Source: DATADF01 sp046263155 | Lineage (GTDB): Bacteria; Actinomycetota; CADDZG01; WHSQ01 | DNA length: 7,141 bases | Direction of reading: 5' to 3' | Assembly (NCBI GenBank): GCA_046263155.1 | Contig: JBHELF010000068.1 | Coordinates: forward strand, 1 to 7,141 | In this document: piece by piece, positions 6,216-7,141 of the stretch | Position numbering within the stretch: position 1 is the stretch's first letter | Layout of the letters: the number at the start of each line of letters is the position of its first letter | Position numbers and translations under genes: made by a program | The notes under the pieces: generated by a model | What the model saw: the letters and a program-made list of their open reading frames with translations, nothing else | What the model was told of the DNA's origin: nothing | Databases searched by the model: none

Positions 6216-7141
6216 GATGGGCGCATCTCCCGGGAGGTCAATGTTCACGAGCCGGATTAGGTTCTTGCCGTCGGCGTCCATCCTGTACAACGCCCAGGCC
6301 TCGCTCCGATCGCTCACGAAGCTGATGTACCTTCCGTCGGGAGACCAAACAGGCCAGCGATCGATGGCCTCGTCCTCCGTGAGGTTGGTGACCTTTTCCG
6401 TCCGCAGATCGATCACCATGACGTCATCTGTGCCCGCACCGCGGATTCGGGCGTAAGCAATACGCGTGCCGTCTGGGGACCATTCGGGCGCATAGCCGCC
6501 GTGCGTATCGGTGGAAACAACATGCTTATCGGTGCCGTCCGGACGGATGGGCCCGATCGCGTCGTGGTTGATGTCGGCGAACGCTATGCAAGCGCCATCG
6601 GGTGACCATGAGGGCATGAGCTCGAAGTCGGGTCCCGAGGTCAACTGCACCACATCGCTTCCGTCCGCATTCATGACGAAGAGGTCGCCTTCCCAAAAGT
6701 CGAACAGCGGACGCGTCGCTATCTCGGGTGCTGCCCTGTCACTGCGGAAAACGATCTTGCTGCCGTCGGGAGACCAGGCAGGCTCCCAGTCTCGGTATTC
6801 AGGAGTATTCGTGAGCCGTATGGGGGAGCCCCCATCCGCATCGACGACATAGATGTCGTATTCAAAGAGTGAACCGGCGTCCGCTCTTGCGAAGGCGATC
6901 CTCCGCCCGTCCGGAGACCACGCCGGCAGAGCGTCCGTAAACTCTCCCTCCGTCACCTGTTGGAGGGCCGAGCCGCCCGGGGAAATCGTGAAGATGTCGT
7001 AGTCGCGGACCTGGCCATAGCCGGGAGGGCTTCCGCCGGGGACGGGGTCCACATACTGCCCGGCGGAAAAGGCAATCCGCCCATTGCGACCGCGAAAGGC
7101 GGCCTCGGCAGTCGGAGTCTTCGTGGCAAGCGCACTCCACG
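6195..7141 (-). CDS. Secreted TolB/PD40-type six-bladed beta-propeller protein, 5' end cut by window edge
   Basis: Probable exported beta-propeller of the TolB/PD40 (WD40-like) superfamily; ligand and role unknown. The frame is open to the right edge, giving 314 visible residues. These begin inside a signal peptide: Trp-Ser-Ala, then an Ala-Glu-Ala cleavage site, then AFRGRNGRIAF at about residues 14-24. A GTG at 7052 falls inside the mature propeller and is not the start; about 30 residues are missing. WSPDG motifs start at visible residues 74, 122, 178, 220 and 265, and the protein ends DWEPRP, the half motif that would pair with the N-terminal NGRIAF. The Trp-Ser-Ala lies at the same distance from the cleavage site as in the gene at 3129-4160. 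The loop at about 25-45 is rich in Gly, Pro and Tyr; the one at about 132-150 carries several Phe and a Trp. One lone Cys follows the third motif. The stop overlaps the next start by ATGA. The family assignment is secure; the function is not. Confidence 0.9.
   Translation of the reverse strand, partial: WSALATKTPTAEAAFRGRNGRIAFSAGQYVDPVPGGSPPGYGQVRDYDIFTISPGGSALQQVTEGEFTDALPAWSPDGRRIAFARADAGSLFEYDIYVVDADGGSPIRLTNTPEYRDWEPAWSPDGSKIVFRSDRAAPEIATRPLFDFWEGDLFVMNADGSDVVQLTSGPDFELMPSWSPDGACIAFADINHDAIGPIRPDGTDKHVVSTDTHGGYAPEWSPDGTRIAYARIRGAGTDDVMVIDLRTEKVTNLTEDEAIDRWPVWSPDGRYISFVSDRSEAWALYRMDADGKNLIRLVNIDLPGDAPIDWEPRP

Larger units (their letters stand above)
1..7141 (-). repeat. Tandem array of at least seven paralogous propeller genes, about 1.0 kb per unit
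   Basis: Start-to-start distances of the complete units are 1037, 1001, 1028, 1037 and 1064 (or 980) bases. Each unit has the same order: signal peptide, AFPGRNG-like mature start, five WSPDG-type motifs and (except in gene 6) a DWGPRP-type end. Within units a degenerate 14-base sequence for Trp-Ser-Pro-Asp-Gly recurs 35 times in the window at roughly 125-175 base spacing, with variable synonymous codons. No base is clearly non-coding outside the 80-base stretch before the last gene, and both ends of the array lie outside the window. Confidence 0.85.

Noticed and set aside
6195..7052. GTG at 7052 as the start of the first gene.
   Set aside because: The same frame continues upstream to the window edge with a signal peptide end, AEA cleavage site and the family's RNGRIAF strand, so 7052 is internal.
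1..7141. Identification of one of the genes as tolB of the Tol-Pal system.
   Set aside because: No N-terminal TolB domain precedes the propeller, there is no pal, tolA, tolQ or tolR nearby, and multiple tandem copies do not fit that system.
1..7141. Regularly spaced 14-base repeat (plus strand ccatccggcgacca and variants) suggesting a CRISPR or intergenic repeat array.
   Set aside because: It is the codon sequence of the WSPDG motif, in frame in every copy, at blade-length spacing and with synonymous variation.

Overview
The whole window is one minus-strand, gap-free array of paralogous genes. Each encodes an exported protein that is a signal peptide followed directly by a six-bladed TolB/PD40-type (WD40-like) beta-propeller. 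Five genes are complete (5158-6198, 4157-5161, 3129-4160, 2092-3132, 1112-2095). A sixth (6195 to beyond 7141) is cut inside its signal peptide by the right edge. A seventh (1031 or 1115 down to before position 1) is cut about ten residues before its expected end by the left edge. I see no promoter, terminator, RNA gene, insertion sequence or CRISPR array, and no believable plus-strand gene. The array therefore runs past both edges and its true size is unknown.

Transcription runs from high to low coordinates. At every junction but the last, the TGA stop of one gene and the ATG of the next share four bases (ATGA). The 21 bases ending in that ATGA are nearly identical at six places. They encode the C-terminal Asp-Trp-Gly-Pro-Arg-Pro and also hold a G-rich stretch about 8 nt before the next ATG, so one stretch serves as protein end and probable ribosome-binding site. 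The layout suggests a single polycistronic, translationally coupled unit. The last junction is different: gene 6 stops at 1112 with an unrelated tail, and a lone copy of the junction motif lies 84 bases further on (1028-1048). This looks like the scar of a lost array member or of a rearrangement, and it leaves two competing starts for the last gene.

Each protein has five internal Trp-Ser-Pro-Asp-Gly (WSPDG-type) motifs about 41-58 residues apart. A sixth motif is split: its first half is the C-terminal DWGPRP and its second half is the N-terminal (R)NGRIAF just after the signal peptide. This is what a six-bladed propeller closed by pairing of the two termini would show. The scaffold is constant, while two loops at fixed places vary strongly in length and sequence: one just after the N-terminal strand, the other between the second and third W motifs. 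There is no TolB N-terminal domain, no tol-pal neighbour and no enzyme domain, so these are not TolB itself. Binding or surface functions are plausible but unproven.

Base composition is moderately GC-rich (roughly 60% by eye). The 'AEAAFPGRNGRIAF' start is, as I recall, common in secreted PD40 proteins of Actinomycetota and similar soil bacteria, but I cannot assign the organism with confidence. Genes at 3129-4160 and 2092-3132 are the closest pair and look like the most recent duplication.
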